Source: Tetradesmus obliquus
Taxonomy: Eukaryota > Chlorophyta > Chlorophyceae > Sphaeropleales > Scenedesmaceae
Direction: 5' to 3'
Length of the DNA: 64,000 bases
NCBI GenBank assembly: GCA_030272155.1
Contig: CP126196.1
Coordinates: forward strand, 4,092,001 to 4,156,000
Below, piece after piece: positions 33,775 through 51,495 of the stretch. Each line of letters begins with the position of its first letter. Position 1 is the first letter of the stretch. The notes below the pieces were generated by a model. The model had not been told where the DNA came from. It saw nothing but the letters and a program-made list of their open reading frames with translations, and ran no database searches. A program made the translations under genes and the position numbers.

Positions 33775-34000
33775 GCAGCAATTGCAGCAGCAGCAGCAGC
33801 AGCCCGTGCAGCAGCAGCAGCCCCTGCAGGCCCTGTAGCTGCTGCAAGTCCTGCTGTCGCTGCTTCGCCACCATGAGCAGCACTTGCAGCAGCAGCAGAA
33901 GCAGCCCCTGCAGCTGCTGCCAGCCCTCCTGTGCCTGCTTCACCACTGTGAGCAGCACTTGCAGCAGCAGCAGCAACCGCAGCAGCAGCACCAGCGCTGA
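33700..34000 (+). repeat. tandem copies of the kinase 3' end including its stop
   Basis: About three units of 85-95 bases start near 33707, 33800 and 33890. Each has CAG runs, then GCCCTCCTGTGCCTGCTTC or a close variant, then CACCATGAGCAG, where the TGA is the gene stop in the first unit. The later units are 3' UTR. Confidence 0.85.
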
Positions 34001-35760
34001 TCCAGGCGCGCAATACCACACTCTCCCCCAAGGACACAGCGTCGCAGTCACAGCTGTGGAGTGTGTGTACTCCAACAGTGCGTGTAGCACACGGCAGTTG
34101 TCATGTGTTCAGTTGCACGCGCTGGCTGCCTACCAAGAGCCAAGGCTCATGCTGCAGCAGCTGCACTGGCAGCAGGCCTGGCTGCCACGCAGTGCATTCG
34201 TCGACCTGGGTGCAGCAGCAATGCCAGCAGACCTTGGTGAGTTATGCATGTGCACCATGCTGATCATCAAGCTGTCCCAGGTGCACAGCACCCCTACATC
34301 GTCCTCCGTCCTTGCAGCAGCGTGGGAGGCATACCACTACCCTGCAGGTGCCCTTGCTGCAAGGCAGCAACACTGGCTAGGACAGACACAAACTGCAGGC
34401 AGGCTCCAGGTGCTGCAGCAGCTTCCGTGCTGGCAGCTGCTAGCACATGTCATCATCAGCACAACAACATCCCGGGCTTGTCGACCACCACACACCGTCT
34501 GCCAGCCAGCTGCAAGTGCAGCTGCAGCTGCAGTGTTGGCGGCTGTGTGCACCCAAGCAGCATCACCACACCAGCCCGCGCTTGTCGACCAACACACACC
34601 GTATGCCGGCCAGCTGCAAGTGCAGCGGCAGCTGCAATGTTGGCTGGCGAGCCAGTAGGATTCCGCCGCCCCTGGTAACAAACAATGTTCACGGCTGTGT
34701 GCACCCAAGCAGCATCACCATAACAGCTCGTGCTTGCACACCACCACGCAGGCGCTGTGGGCATGCAGGCTGTGCCTAAAGCTGCCTGTTCTGCATGTGG
34801 CAGCAGCAGCAGGCGTGATATGCATGCATGCTGTGTGTCAGTGAAGCATGCATGCTGTTGGACAGGAGCTGTGTGTTGCTGCGGGTCAGGTGGCACATGT
34901 GCAGATTGTCCAAAGTTTGATGTTCAAGCAAGCTGTGGACTGTTCAGCATGCATAGCGTGATTTGCATTCAATATGTATATTTGTGGGTTAGCAGTTGCC
35001 GACAGCTCCACAGAGTGTGATATATACACTGCTCTCTCTGGTCAATGCATCACATCCACATTCAGCTGCTGGCGCTAGTGTTGCCTGTTTTAATTCAGCC
35101 GGCTATCTATGAAATCTGTGTGTTCCCTGCGTCCCTGCTCACCCAACATGGTTGCATCTATATGTATTCGCATAAATTCACGTGTGCTTGGAGTTGTGAT
35201 TTTGCTGGATGTATTGCAAATGCTGTGGTGTCAGCAGCACTCACAGGGCAGGGCTTGCCACCTTGTTTACCAACCACCTTTGTGCGTGGTGAACTGCGCT
35301 TGATACATCTGCTGTTGTGGCGTGTTGCCGTGCTGGTTCAACTGCGTAGATGTTTGACTGGCGAGAAAGCATTCACAGGCCAACCTGTTCAGCAGAGGTT
35401 ATCAAGTGCTTGCCAAAGGAATATCGCCTTCCTCAGCACACGTAGCTGAGTCGCTTGGCATGCTATATGGTTTCAATGGCATTTCCATTTTCAGGTGTGA
35501 GGCGACATCGATCTTGTGCCTTCTCGGAGGCTTTGCGCAGGTGTGTTGCGACCGTGGTTGCAGTTTTGTGACTGCATAGGGTAAATGTAACACTCCGTGG
35601 CCATACAATCACGCAGGTGATTGTGATCATTACCTTTTAGTCCTTTTCTGATCACGTCGCTGGACTCTCAAGTTGTGCACGGTTCGGATGAGAGAGCCCG
35701 CCATGCTCTGACGCTCACTCGGTGTGCTCGAACCAACAGCCAGCTTGATTGTTTGACTAA
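34001..35760. other. region between kinase and sulfotransferase genes
   Basis: Contains the kinase 3' UTR and the sulfotransferase promoter. Two and a half copies of a roughly 100-base repeat lie at 34472-34750 (shared CAGCCAGCTGCAAGTGCAGC-like and GTGTGCACCCAAGCAGCATC blocks). From 34800 to 35760 the sequence is unpatterned and lacks a convincing gene. GATATATACA at 35019 is a TATA-like string, but too far from the start to assign. Confidence 0.55.
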
Positions 35761-36658
35761 ATGAGCCCACAAAAGAGCCGAATGTGGCCGGGATGGTCCA
35801 CAGCAGCAGCCGATTGCAAACTCCCCAGCGCAGCAGTACAGACTCGACGGTCGTGGTTGCGTGCGCTTCCAGCCGGCAAGAAGGCATCAAGCGTTCCTTA
35901 CGCAGTGTTAAGAGTACTAATAAACCTCTCGGTTCTTCTAGGGCTGCTGGTGCTGCTGCAGAGCCGGGCTCAGCAGTATGCCAGCAGGCAGCACTACCCC
36001 ATCAGCAGCAGCAGCAGTGGGCTGGCGCATCCAGCAGACACAGCAGCAGCACAATCGGAGCTAACCGCATCAGCAGCAGCAGTAACCTCAGACGTTGATA
36101 GCACGTGGCTGCCGCCTGCATGGGTGGGCACTCCACCACCATTGGACCCACTGGCATGCACACCTCAGCTGCTCGTCATTGGAGGCATGAAATGTGGCAC
36201 ATCAGCACTGTTCCACTACCTAAATGGAACAGTCCCTCGATCCCCTAAGGCAGCAAAGGAGCCGGGAGCATCCTGGACTCCTCCCAAATTCAGCAATGAT
36301 CAGCAGTTTCTGAATGGCACTCCTGCAAGCATCGAGTACTGCAACCGATTCTTCAGCCTGCCAGATGAGCAGCGGAGATTCCACCCTGGAATAATCGGGT
36401 CAATTGTAACAAAGGAGGTGCACTTCTTTGACCTGGAGCCCCAGCAAGTGCACAGCAAGCTGCCGCAGTACTTTGCAAAGTTTGCAGGAGTCAACATGTC
36501 AGTGGATGACCCAGCAGCTGGGCAGTGCAGCTACCCGCGGCAGCTGGGGCTGAGCAGCAGCAGTGCACCTGCCATGGTGCGCATGGAGGCTACAGTGATG
36601 TACATGCCAAGCAGAACAGCAGCAGGTGAGATGTTTAACTGGAGTTAGCGGTGGCTGT

Positions 36659-36689
<31 letters not shown>

Positions 36690-36941
36690 GTTGCAGCAAC
36701 AGCAGCAGCAGCAGCAGCAGCAGCGGTGGCAGCAGCAGCGCACCTGCTATGGTGCTCATAAAGGCTACCGTGATGTACATGCCCAGCAGGACGGTGAGAG
36801 TGTGGACAAGAGCAGCGGGAGCAGCAGCAGCAGCAGCAGCAGCAGCACTCTTGCCATGCTTGCGCATGGAGGCTACCGTGATGTACATGCCTAGCAGGAC
36901 AGCAGCAGGTGAGATGTTTGGCCGGTGTTAGCGGTAGCTAT

Positions 36942-36981
<40 letters not shown>

Positions 36982-36996
36982 GTTGCAGCAGCGGTT

Positions 36997-37040
<44 letters not shown>

Positions 37041-37406
37041 CCGATGAAGGAGCTCTTACCAACGCAGGCCTGGCGGCTATAATGTTGGCGGCGTTGCCTG
37101 CAGCAGGCATACTGACAGTACCTGACTTTCACGCTGCTGTCACATTCGTTGCTGCTTTGCCTGCAGGGCTCGTCAAAGACATCCTACCAAACACCCGTCT
37201 CGTAGCACTTGTAATTGAGCCAGCCACACAAGCCCTCAGCAGCATCAACATACATGTGGTTGCTGCTGCTGCTGCTTTGCCTGCAGGTCTTGTCAAAGAG
37301 ATCCTACCCAACACACGTCTGGTGGCCTTACTGCGTGAGCCAGCCACGCGAGCCCTCAGCAGCATCAACATACTTGCTTATTTTCCTGCTGCTGCTGCTG
37401 CTGCTG

Positions 37407-37443
<37 letters not shown>

Positions 37444-38563
37444 GTTCGCAGGCCTTGTCAATGAGATCCTACCCAACACACGTCTAGTGGCCTTACTGCG
37501 TGAGCCAGCCACACGAGCCCTCAGCAGCATCAACATGGTCATCCAGCGAGGCGACTTCCCAGAGCTGAAAACCTTAAACCGCAGCAGCCCTGAGTACTCG
37601 AAAGTGTGGCAGCGGGTGGTGGTGCGGGAGCTGCGGCAGGAGATGGCTGCGGTCAACGCTTGCTTGGCGAGGGTTGACTCAGCAGCGCCAGTGCGGCGGC
37701 AGGTGCGTTGTGCGCTGTTGCGAGCAGCATGATGTGGGCCAATGCGTTGTCATCAGTTTGACGATAGTTCGCTGCATCTTGCATGCGGCGACAGGTACGA
37801 TGCTGCTGCATGGCTGTGTTGGGCAGCCTGGTGCGGGGTTGGGTGTGTATGGGCTGGGTAGGGGCAATGGCGCAGACATGCTGTGTGAAGTCTTGACCGA
37901 GGTCATGTGATGTGGGGGCTTGTTTTGGGAACATGTTGTGCTTGCTAGGGCTTTCAGAGAGCTGCTAAGGCACCGTCACGGCTATCCGCCCAAGCTGTCT
38001 GAGCGAGTGCTAGGCATCCACCCAGGCCTCTACGCGCTGCACTCACATTGTCCATGACACTGACAATCCTGCGTGCTGTTATGTTTTTTGTTGATTGATT
38101 CTGTGCAGGTCGACCAGATGGATGAATGCATGCTGGCTGGGCAACCCAAGCTGTCTGAGCGAGTGCTGGACATCCACCTAGGCCTCTACGCATTGCACCT
38201 GGAGCGCTGGCTATCCTATTTTGCACCTGAGCAGCTACTCATCTGGTCCACAAAAGCCTTCAAGGAGGCCCCCTGGCACCACATGCAGCAGCTAGCAGAG
38301 TGGCTGGGGCTCGATCCCAGCAAGTCAAAGCGGCGGGGTGATTTCCTGAAAATGCATAAGCGTAGCTATCCGGATGCGTCATTGCCGCAGGGCTTTGTGC
38401 AGGAGCTTGCGGAGTTTTACGCGCCGCATAATGAGCGGCTGTTTGTGTTGTTGGAGCAGCGGGGGTATGCTGCAGTGGCGGCGCAGCTGCGGGCAGCTTG
38501 GCCGCAGGAGCTGGCGGCGACAATAGAAAAGCTAGAGCAGCAGCAGCCACAGCAGCAGCAGCC

Positions 38564-38606
<43 letters not shown>

Positions 38607-38618
38607 GAAACGTACTAG
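35761..38618 (+). CDS. type II membrane (Golgi) carbohydrate sulfotransferase
   Basis: Transfers sulfate from PAPS to a glycan in the Golgi lumen, probably for extracellular polysaccharide or glycoprotein. Exons 35761-36625, 37452-37702 and 38109-38618 read in phase for 541 residues. A short basic N-terminus and one span (about 47-67, VLRVLINLSVLLGLLVLL) give type II topology, followed by a Ser/Ala stem. The 5'-PAPS loop is LLVIGGMKCGTSALFHYL (Lys 144). VTKEVHFFD is the usual strand after it. The 3'-PAPS motif is RLVALLREPATRALSSINM (about 299-317). LSYFAPEQLLIWSTKAF and the C-terminal LAEFYAPHNERLF are typical of the NDST/HS3ST-like superfamily. The protein ends in a Gln tail of about 20 residues encoded by CAG repeats. 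The acceptor sugar cannot be told from sequence. Both introns contain exon-edge copies. Confidence 0.9.
36655..36915 (+). pseudogene. two donor-side copies of sulfotransferase exon 1 end, between CAG arrays
   Basis: Copies at about 36738-36805 and 36850-36915 repeat the exon-1 end (ATVMYMPSRT, then GTGAGA). The first has a GGACGGTGAGAG donor and the second GCAGCAGGTGAGATGTTTG. Arrays of CAG separate them (36658-36725, 36820-36846). Confidence 0.92.
36935..37042 (+). repeat. (CAG)n array in sulfotransferase intron 1
   Basis: About 30 CAG units with short interruptions, on the gene's sense strand, in the donor half of the intron after the last donor copy. Confidence 0.95.
37135..37451 (+). pseudogene. 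two acceptor-side copies of sulfotransferase exon 2
   Basis: Copies start with TTGCCTGCAGG at about 37163 and 37282. Each encodes GLVK(D/E)ILPNTRLVAL and RALSSIN like the functional exon at 37452 (GLVNEILPNT). Each keeps a CAG acceptor. The copy nearer the true exon is closer in sequence. A CTG tract (37387-37442) precedes the functional acceptor. Confidence 0.95.
37945..38050 (+). pseudogene. acceptor-side copy of sulfotransferase exon 3 start
   Basis: CCCAAGCTGTCTGAGCGAGT then CTAGGCATCCACC and CCTCTACGCGCTGCAC match exon 3 at 38146-38200. It is about 150 bases upstream of the true exon and frame is not kept throughout. Confidence 0.9.
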
Positions 38619-39517
38619 ACATAGCTGTTGTGTTCGAGTCTGGCTCAGAGAAGTGTTCAACAAGTTGTTGTATGCTGCAGCAAATTGCTCAGCGAGCAGC
38701 TGAGTGGTGACTTTGGTATATACACAGAACCAGTTGAACGTTTTGCTCTGAGCTTTGGTTTTGGTAGCAGTGAGTTTTTGGTGCAGAAAGTGACAAAAGG
38801 TTCATCGCATGCACTGGCACTGAATTGGCGGGCGCGTAAACCCGCCGGCCTCCGGCGGGCGCCTCGCTGTTTCGCGGCCTAAACATGTTTAAAATCACTT
38901 GAATGGTGGTGTAGAACGCTGTTCTTTGCACTCAGGTGGCACGGAGGCGGCGCATCGACAGGTATGAGTCGACATGGGGCCGCAGAGCTTCTCCCAGAGC
39001 CAACAGCAAGGTTGCAACTGTTGAAACTGTGAAAACACAACTGGCTGCCGAAGCAGGTGTTAATGCTGAGTTTGGCTGCCACCGCTGTCTATAACCGCAG
39101 GGCGGAAGTTGGTTGCCATATCATTGCTGCGCCAGTTACTGCACTTGTGCTGCTGCCCTCCTGCTTTGCCAGAGGTGTGCTGCAACTGGTAGAATCATTT
39201 TCACACCCATCAACCACATAACACCAAGCGCGCACCAATGCTCCCAGCACGCCCAGCCGGATAAGCAAATGCAGCCAACTCCGTGAAATGTTACAAAGAG
39301 ACTACCACAACAACTCGGCAGCAAGCGCGCCTGCAGCTGCTGCAAGGGCTGCGCACTGCGGCCCCAGAGCAGCACACCACCCTACCACTGCTGCACCAGC
39401 AGCAGTACAAAAGGCTTGCAGCGCAGCGCTGCCGCCTGCTAGCAGGCCTCACCCAGCCCTGCTGACGCTGCTGCTGCAGCCAAGCCAGCGGCCTCAGCTG
39501 CTGCTGCTGCTGCTGCT
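38619..39517. other. convergent 3' region, sulfotransferase and eL19
   Basis: No gene is supported. It holds two 3' UTRs and a GC-rich palindromic block at 38826-38880. TTACA at 39291-39295 is TGTAA on the minus strand, a possible eL19 poly(A) signal 225 bases past the stop. Confidence 0.6.
38826..38880. repeat. GC-rich palindromic block
   Basis: GGCGGGCGCGTAAACCCGCC is followed by GGCCTCCGGCGGGCGCC and a TTTCGCGGCC end; arms of GGCGGG and CCCGCC can pair in several ways. It contrasts sharply with the AT-richer flanks and resembles the palindromic GC clusters of green-algal organelle genomes. Confidence 0.75.
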
Positions 39518-42500
39518 CTACTTCTTGGAGCCCTTGGTGGCAGCGGGCTGTGCTGCAGCAGCAGGCTGCTGCTCCATGTGCAGGCCCTGCAGCACATGAC
39601 AGAGAAGTAACACATGTTATGACGGAGGATGAAACACAGAGTGCAGAAATTGTGCATGCAGACCCTGCTGCTTCATGTGCAGCACACACAGAGAAACATA
39701 TGCAGAAATGACACCAAACCGGCACGAACAAATCGACAAATCAAAAAAATAAGTTGCACTGTGCCTGGCTTGCTGTGGGTGCAGGCTCTGGCAGCATAGC
39801 ATGACATAGCACAAACCCTCTCTTCACAACATGATGACAGCAAAACACGACTTCAAGCCTGTGCACATGCAGCCACACAGTGTCATTGTCAACGGGCTCT
39901 GTTCGCTGCTGCTGCTGCTGCTGCTGCTGCCAGAGGACAGTAGCAGTGACGAACAGAGCTCACAAGCAACAGCACTGTGTGCGTTGCAGAGCAAGCCGAC
40001 AAGCCGTGTGGCTATACCACGCACCAAGAAACGCTGAAGCAGCATTATACCCTGCACAGTGCACAAAGCTGATGAGAGGCCGCCCAACCAAGCACAAACA
40101 CGCAACAGATCTGCTGCCGGTGCCACAGCTGAGATCGCCAAACATACACAGGTGTGCGACCAACCCCTGCTCGCCTGACCCAGCTGCTGCTGCGAAGCCT
40201 GCCCGCAGCCTCTGCCACCGCTGCAGCATCAAATTCCGACTGCTGATATGGTAGGAAGCGTGGAGGCGCATGGGGTATCCTCATCGCCACACACGCCCCT
40301 TTCCTTCTCTTGCGCGGGTTTTAGGTGTGAACACACCACGCGTAGCTCATTCGTTCATACACTCCGGCTGCTGCACCCTCCGAGCACCCCACCCCCACTC
40401 ACCGAGCTCAAGCGCTCCTCACATCCCGGCATCGCCTCCTCCTGCCACACCCATGTCGCTCTCAGCCTGCTCAAATTTCGAGGCCTACACCCTCAGACAT
40501 CAACCCTACACCAGAAGACCACTCACCGAGCTCAGGCGCTCCTCGCGGCGTGCCGCCTTGCGCTCGCGTGTGGCCTTGTTCTTGGCGCGGCGCGCCTCAA
40601 ACTGGTCCGCAATGGCCTTCTCGCGCACCTGTTGTTTGCAGGAGTGTTCACGAGCGAGCAGCAGAGCAGGGGCAGCAGCAGCAGAGTTCAAAGCAGCCCG
40701 CCTCAAACTGGTCCGCAATAGCCTTCTCGCGCACCTATCGTTTGAGCCAATCAAGGGTGGACACACAGTGACAGGTCAGGGGCAGCAGCAAGGTTCATCA
40801 TGCAGAAGAGTCGTTTGCCTGATAGTATGCGCATGTGGTGGCATGGCGTTTAAAGTGCACATCCTGCAAGACACTGCAATGCGCGGAGGCCTAAAGCCAA
40901 GCTGCTGCTGCACCAGCAAAGGCAAATACGAATGGTTGCCATGCACAAGTTGTACACAAGTCAGCCACGCAAGTGGTATGTGCTGCGCTCCGCACCTTCT
41001 CAGCCTTCTGCTTGTGCACGGCCTCAATCAGCACGCGCTTGTTCTTGAACACGTTACCCTTGACCTGCACAGTGACACAGCAACAGCAGGGTCTGGTGAG
41101 CAGCAGGGTTCGACAAGACGCAGTGCTGAACACAGCCCTAAACACAAATGCTGCTGCTGCCTGCTGGCGCCAAAGCGCTGATACCTAATCACATCCACAG
41201 ACAGCTGCACCAAGCACCGCCCCACCTTCATGTACAGCGCGGGATAAACATGCTTGTCGTCTTTTGCTGTCTCTGTACTTGCTTATCCATGTATGATCAC
41301 ACGCAGAGCTATGCAACATCTTACTGCCCCCGCACCTTCATGTACAGCTCGTGGTAGAGGTGCTTGTCGATCTTCTTGCTGTCCCTGTACTTGCGCAGCA
41401 GGCGGCGCAGCACGCGCAGGCGGCGGATCCACAGCAGCTTGGTGGGCAGGCGCGCCTCGCGGGTTCCGCGGCGCTTACCTGGCAGCAGCAGCAGCAGCAG
41501 AGTGGCACGATGTTGAGAAACGAGCTGACGGCGTTCTGCAGACCCGGTACACGGCGTTGAAGGGAGCAGCAGGACACACTGAGCGCATACGTGTGCCAAC
41601 TAATGTACAGTCACAAGGGCGGTAGATCGCTGGAATGCTGTAACGCAGTAGCAAAGCAGCTTGCAATGCATTTGAGGTGCATGGTGGCAGTGCTGGCGGT
41701 TTCAAGGTGCCGGTCTGCAAGCCATCAGCACCTGCTGCAGCCACCCTACAGCCCAGCACTGGCACCGCTGAAAGCCGCAGGATGAAACACTCTGCTGCCG
41801 CCTCCACACGATTAGTGATAAGCCCCACACACCAGCCAGGGACACGCTGTTCATGCAGGCAAACCAATCTCCTATGTACAGCTGTGTCAAGCCAATATGC
41901 AAGGCATGATGCAAAGCAATTGAGTGTGGCGCTGGCTGCCGCTGCGTTGCCCGACAGCTTCCCAGCTTAGAACGCTGCAAGACAACGCTGCAGCAACCAG
42001 CGCCAGCACAGCAATGCATATTCCCTGCTGCTCCATGATTAGCCACTGCCAACTGCCCTAGCTGCACCATGCCCTAGCTGCACTGTAAAGCCAGCCTCAA
42101 AACGCCACTGCACTGCTCCATCCCTCCAGCAGTGCTGAACCCCTTACAGCCGCAGCTGTGCTGCTCCACAAGGCCGCATTTGGATGCGACTGATGCACTG
42201 CGCCACACAACACATTCGGCAGCTGTGCGGCCTGCATGGCTGCTGCTGCAGTTGGGGTGGCAGCTGTGACGGACACAGCGCCGCCAGCAGTTTGCGCACG
42301 CTCCGCAGATGCTGCTGCCTCCAGCAGCTGCTGCAAGGGCACTGCCGCTCCAGCTACAAGCACCAGCAGTGGTAAACAACGCCATGCGCGGCTGCCACAT
42401 GCCGCCAGCTGCTGTTGCTGCTGCTGCTGCTGCCAGGGACCGCCTGCAGCTCTGTAAGCCACCAGCTGCTGGCGACCCAGCCACTGCTTGACGCACTCCT

Positions 42501-43413
42501 GCGCAGCTCACGTGGCTTGTGCTGAGGCTGCTGCTGCCACGTAGGCTTGCGTGTGCAGCTGCAGCTCCTCGGCAGCCGTGCCGTGCGTGCCGTGCGTCTG
42601 CCGGTCCCTGTCTGCTGCGCACTCTGCTGCTGAACACACCCACACAGCTGCACCTGCTGCTTGCACCCGCTGCTACCCCTTTGCCCAGTTGCACTGTAGC
42701 ACTACTGCTTGCTATCGGATCATACACATACATCGAAAGCAAAGCAAAGCAACGCAAGCTGCGCAGGCCTGCTGCTCACCGTAGCCGGTGTGGCGGCCCT
42801 TTGCCTTGGCCTCTGCCTGGCGCCTGGCCCTGGCGCGGGAGTGGATGGTGGTGGGCTTGCGAATCACAAAGCCATCCTTCACCAGCTTCCTGATGTTCTG
42901 CCCTGTTATGATGAACATGCAAAGCAACAGGCAAAGCAACACAGAAGCAAGGACAGCAGCAGGGCAGGAACCTGTTCAGTTCTAGGCCTGGAATGCATGC
43001 ATGGTGGTGATGAAGCATCGTATATAGGCTGTTATGGTTTGATGACTGTGTTGAGACGGTTGCATGGCCGCATACGCGGTAGCAACACGAGTGTGCTGCT
43101 GCTGCCAGTGCTGCTGCTCCAACGCTGCCTTGGCACCAGCTGCTCCTTTGATCGGCGAATTAACCCATCGTTCAAAGTAGCCTACGCCGGCTGGATCAGT
43201 GCTGTGCCCGCCCTGTAGCACAGCAGAGGCCGCCTCCAGCCATGCTGCCACTGCGACTATGTCACACGGCCGGAAGATGTTCCAGAAGCAGCTGAACTCA
43301 CTAGAGTTGGCCATGGAGATCTCGTTGACCTCATTGGGGTCCAGCCAGACCTTGCGGAGGCCGCATCCCAGGACAGAAGCGGCAAGCCGCTTCTGCAGCT
43401 TGAGCGACACCAT
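39518..43413 (-). CDS. RPL19: 60S ribosomal protein eL19
   Basis: Component of the large cytosolic ribosomal subunit. Exons: 43413-43302, 42902-42780, 41478-41336, 41064-40996, 40628-40527, 39586-39518; phases match and give 205 residues against about 196 in animals. It starts [18 protein letters not shown], then [60 protein letters not shown] and [17 protein letters not shown], and it ends in an Ala/Gln/Lys tail finishing TKGSKK. All are family hallmarks. Introns are long for a ribosomal protein gene (up to about 1.3 kb) and contain copies of exon edges. The gene is divergent from PIG-A with 537 bases between start codons. Confidence 0.97.
40249..40295 (+). repeat. short dispersed repeat shared with window start
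   Basis: GGTAGGAAGCGTGGAGGCGC followed by ATGGGGTATCCTCA matches 41-74 (GGTAGGAGGTGTGAAGGCGC). Both copies are followed by CA-rich sequence and both lie in introns. Confidence 0.8.
40395..40425 (-). pseudogene. copy of eL19 exon 5 end with donor
   Basis: The minus strand reads GAGGAGCGCTTGAGCTCGGT then GAGTGGG, like the exon-5 end at 40545-40520. It lies downstream of the functional donor at 40527. Confidence 0.8.
40685..40742 (-). pseudogene. acceptor-side copy of eL19 exon 5
   Basis: The minus strand reads [13 protein letters not shown] after a GATAG acceptor-like border, almost the same as the true start of exon 5 at 40628. It lies 100 bases upstream of it. Confidence 0.92.
41220..41290 (-). 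pseudogene. donor-side copy of eL19 exon 3 end
   Basis: Compare CACCTTCATGTACAGCGCGG here with CACCTTCATGTACAGCTCGT at 41333. The match extends about 65 bases with several substitutions and lost frame. It lies downstream of the functional donor on the gene strand. Confidence 0.9.
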
Positions 43414-43950
43414 GGTGACTCTCCCTAGACAACTCCTAGAGAGGAAAGAGGGCCGCTTTCAGGACAGCTGCCTGCTTAAGCATACTGGCCTGGGTAGCGG
43501 GGTTCAAGCACTGGGGCTCGGTTTTTGTGCTGCGGCCAGGTTACGCAAGCTGAAAACCAGCATTGCATGCCTTTTGTTTTCTTTCACAGTGTTTGGTACA
43601 GGTTTACGCCTTGTCAGCTTCATGATACTTTCAAAGGCAAAGACAGCAACACCAAGCAATTTCTTCTCGCCTTCCGTGATCCAAGCTTCTTGTATCGCAA
43701 AACACTGTAGTTTTCTCGCCTACACCTTTCGTTGACCGAACAATACACCCCAATCACCTGGTGTCATGAAGGCCAGGGGTGACCTGCTCATCCCCAGGGC
43801 CAGGGGTGTAATGCCTTGCATCGCAGCGCGTGTCAAGAAGACACAATGAGCCAGATGCTGACCCACAAGGTCCTAGCTATCAACACCACAGCAGCCTAGG
43901 GGACTCTGGCAGGCTCTGTACCAAGCAGCTGGCGAGGGCGCAACAGCAGC
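43414..43950. promoter_or_regulatory. divergent promoter region, eL19 (-) and PIG-A (+)
   Basis: 537 bases separate the two start codons. A direct repeat of GGCCAGGGGTG occurs at about 43772 and 43799. I saw no TATA box; ribosomal protein promoters often lack one. Confidence 0.6.
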
Positions 43951-49598
<5,648 letters not shown>

Positions 49599-50367
49599 TG
49601 GGAGCATTTCAAAACTTTGTGCTTGGGTGCATGGTGAGTGCCTTGCTGCTGTTGGTGTATGCCAGCATCACAGAGTGCCTTTGCCCATCTGGACTACTCT
49701 GCTAACTTTCCTCATGATGCTGTTGGTTTCTTCCAGCATTGCTCGGCATGATGTTTGCGTAAATCAAGTACGCTTTGCCATCGAGTAAGATATCCAAGGC
49801 AATGCGCGCTACCTGCCGCTTCATCGCTCATGAAGCTCGATGGCAGGCTGAACCAAACTTCCTCGGATTCATACGCAGGCGTCAAACTTGTTCTTGGCCC
49901 AATCGCCGCACACTTGATTGTTCACACCATGATGATGTTGAGGTGCGAGGGCTTTTCGATGGGTGTAGTTTGCCATTCTCGGTGACAGTTGCAGAGCCCA
50001 AAACAAACCTTCCATGGACCAGCATCAGTTCCCGCTCACTTGCACGCCGCACAACTTGCATTACAGGCAGACAAAAGACATGTGTTACCCATTGTTTGTC
50101 ACCTAGCTACTCTGATCTTGCGTCTGCATGTGGCAGAGCTAACATGGACACTAGTGCCGCCATATTAGGGGTTTGGTTTACATGGTGCGCTGCCTTGCCA
50201 CGCATAGGACAAAGCAGACATAGCCAATTCACCAACACCGCATTGCTTGCCGTGTTGCAACTACACACCGCCCTGATCATGTGCAACAGCACCTGGTACA
50301 ACACACAACATAACCCGATGTGTGCTGTTTGGCTGCAGGCACAGCCAGGACCTGTGCTGCTGTTGTG
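49599..50367. other. region between PIG-A and the beta-helix protein gene
   Basis: A short intergenic gap on one strand. Open frames here lack family features. It may contain the PIG-A 3' UTR and the next promoter or 5' UTR. Confidence 0.6.
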
Positions 50368-51462
50368 ATGGGCCTCCTTCTGTCGTGCTGCGTATGCACT
50401 CTACCATGCTGCGCTCAGCAGCAGCAGCAGCAGCGCGCAGAGTGTTCACTGCTGATCTTGGGCTGTGACAAAGGTCAGCATGGTGTGTCCTTTGCTAGCC
50501 TCAACTGCAGCAGCCCATATGGGCCCCTACCAATCGCCATCAACACCACCCACATGCAGCGACACGCAGCAGGATTCACAGGTGTCACTGTAGTCAACAG
50601 CAGCAGCTGCAAGGAGCGCGCTGAAACAGGCAAACCAGAGCTACACTCGCATGCACTGCTGTACTTCTGCAGTGAGGAGCAGCGGCAACTGACGCTGCTG
50701 CAGCCTGTGGTTCAAGGGGTGAAGCTGGTTGATGCTGGGAGCACTAGTAGCGCCGCAGCAGACTCTGTGGACGATGCAGCACTGCTGCTGTTTGGTGGCC
50801 GCATTCAAGCCAGCATTGTTGATGGACAGGTCAGCAGCAACACAGCAGGGTCGGCTCTGCTGGTGGTGCAGCATGCAGAGCTGCAGCTGAGTAACACAGC
50901 AATTAGTGGGCATGTGGGGCCAACTGGGGTGGGGGTGCTTGCAGTGGATGAGAGTTCTGTCAGCATCAGCGACAGCACATTCAGCAGCATGTCAGCAGTC
51001 GCTGCCATTCTGGCCCAGATGCAGGCCCAACTTACTGTGCAGGAGTCCACTCTCAGTGACAACACATTCACCACATCAGATGGTGCAGGTTTGATTCTAC
51101 AAGGCACCTCCAGCGCAGAAGTCAGCAGGAGCGCCTGCACGCGTCGTACAACACCCAGGCAAGGGCTACTGGCGTTGCAGTGGAGTACAGTCTGTATGTT
51201 GCAGCTGCAAGTGCAGATCAAGTATACTACACATGTAACTATACCATCTGAGTGACGGCAGCGAGCAGCTAGGCGCAGTGCGATTCACACGGCAGCTGTC
51301 CTTATGTCTTACGTGGGGTTGCCTAAAGACTTAAGACAACAACGCGCCTTATCCTCAGGTTGCTAAGCTGGCATCTCTCCATTACAGTCACTAGTTCCCT
51401 CACTCCATGGCAGGGCCCTTTGTACACTGCACCACCTATGCTGCTGCAACGCCAGCCTGCGG

Positions 51463-51495
<33 letters not shown>

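Noticed and set aside
33771-34658. Open frame of 295 codons, Ser/Cys-rich
   Set aside because: It is a shifted reading of CAG repeats and of tandem copies of the kinase 3' end.
40270-41181. Open frame of 303 codons on the plus strand
   Set aside because: It is antisense to eL19 exons 4 and 5 and their introns; the minus strand has a complete, family-matching gene.
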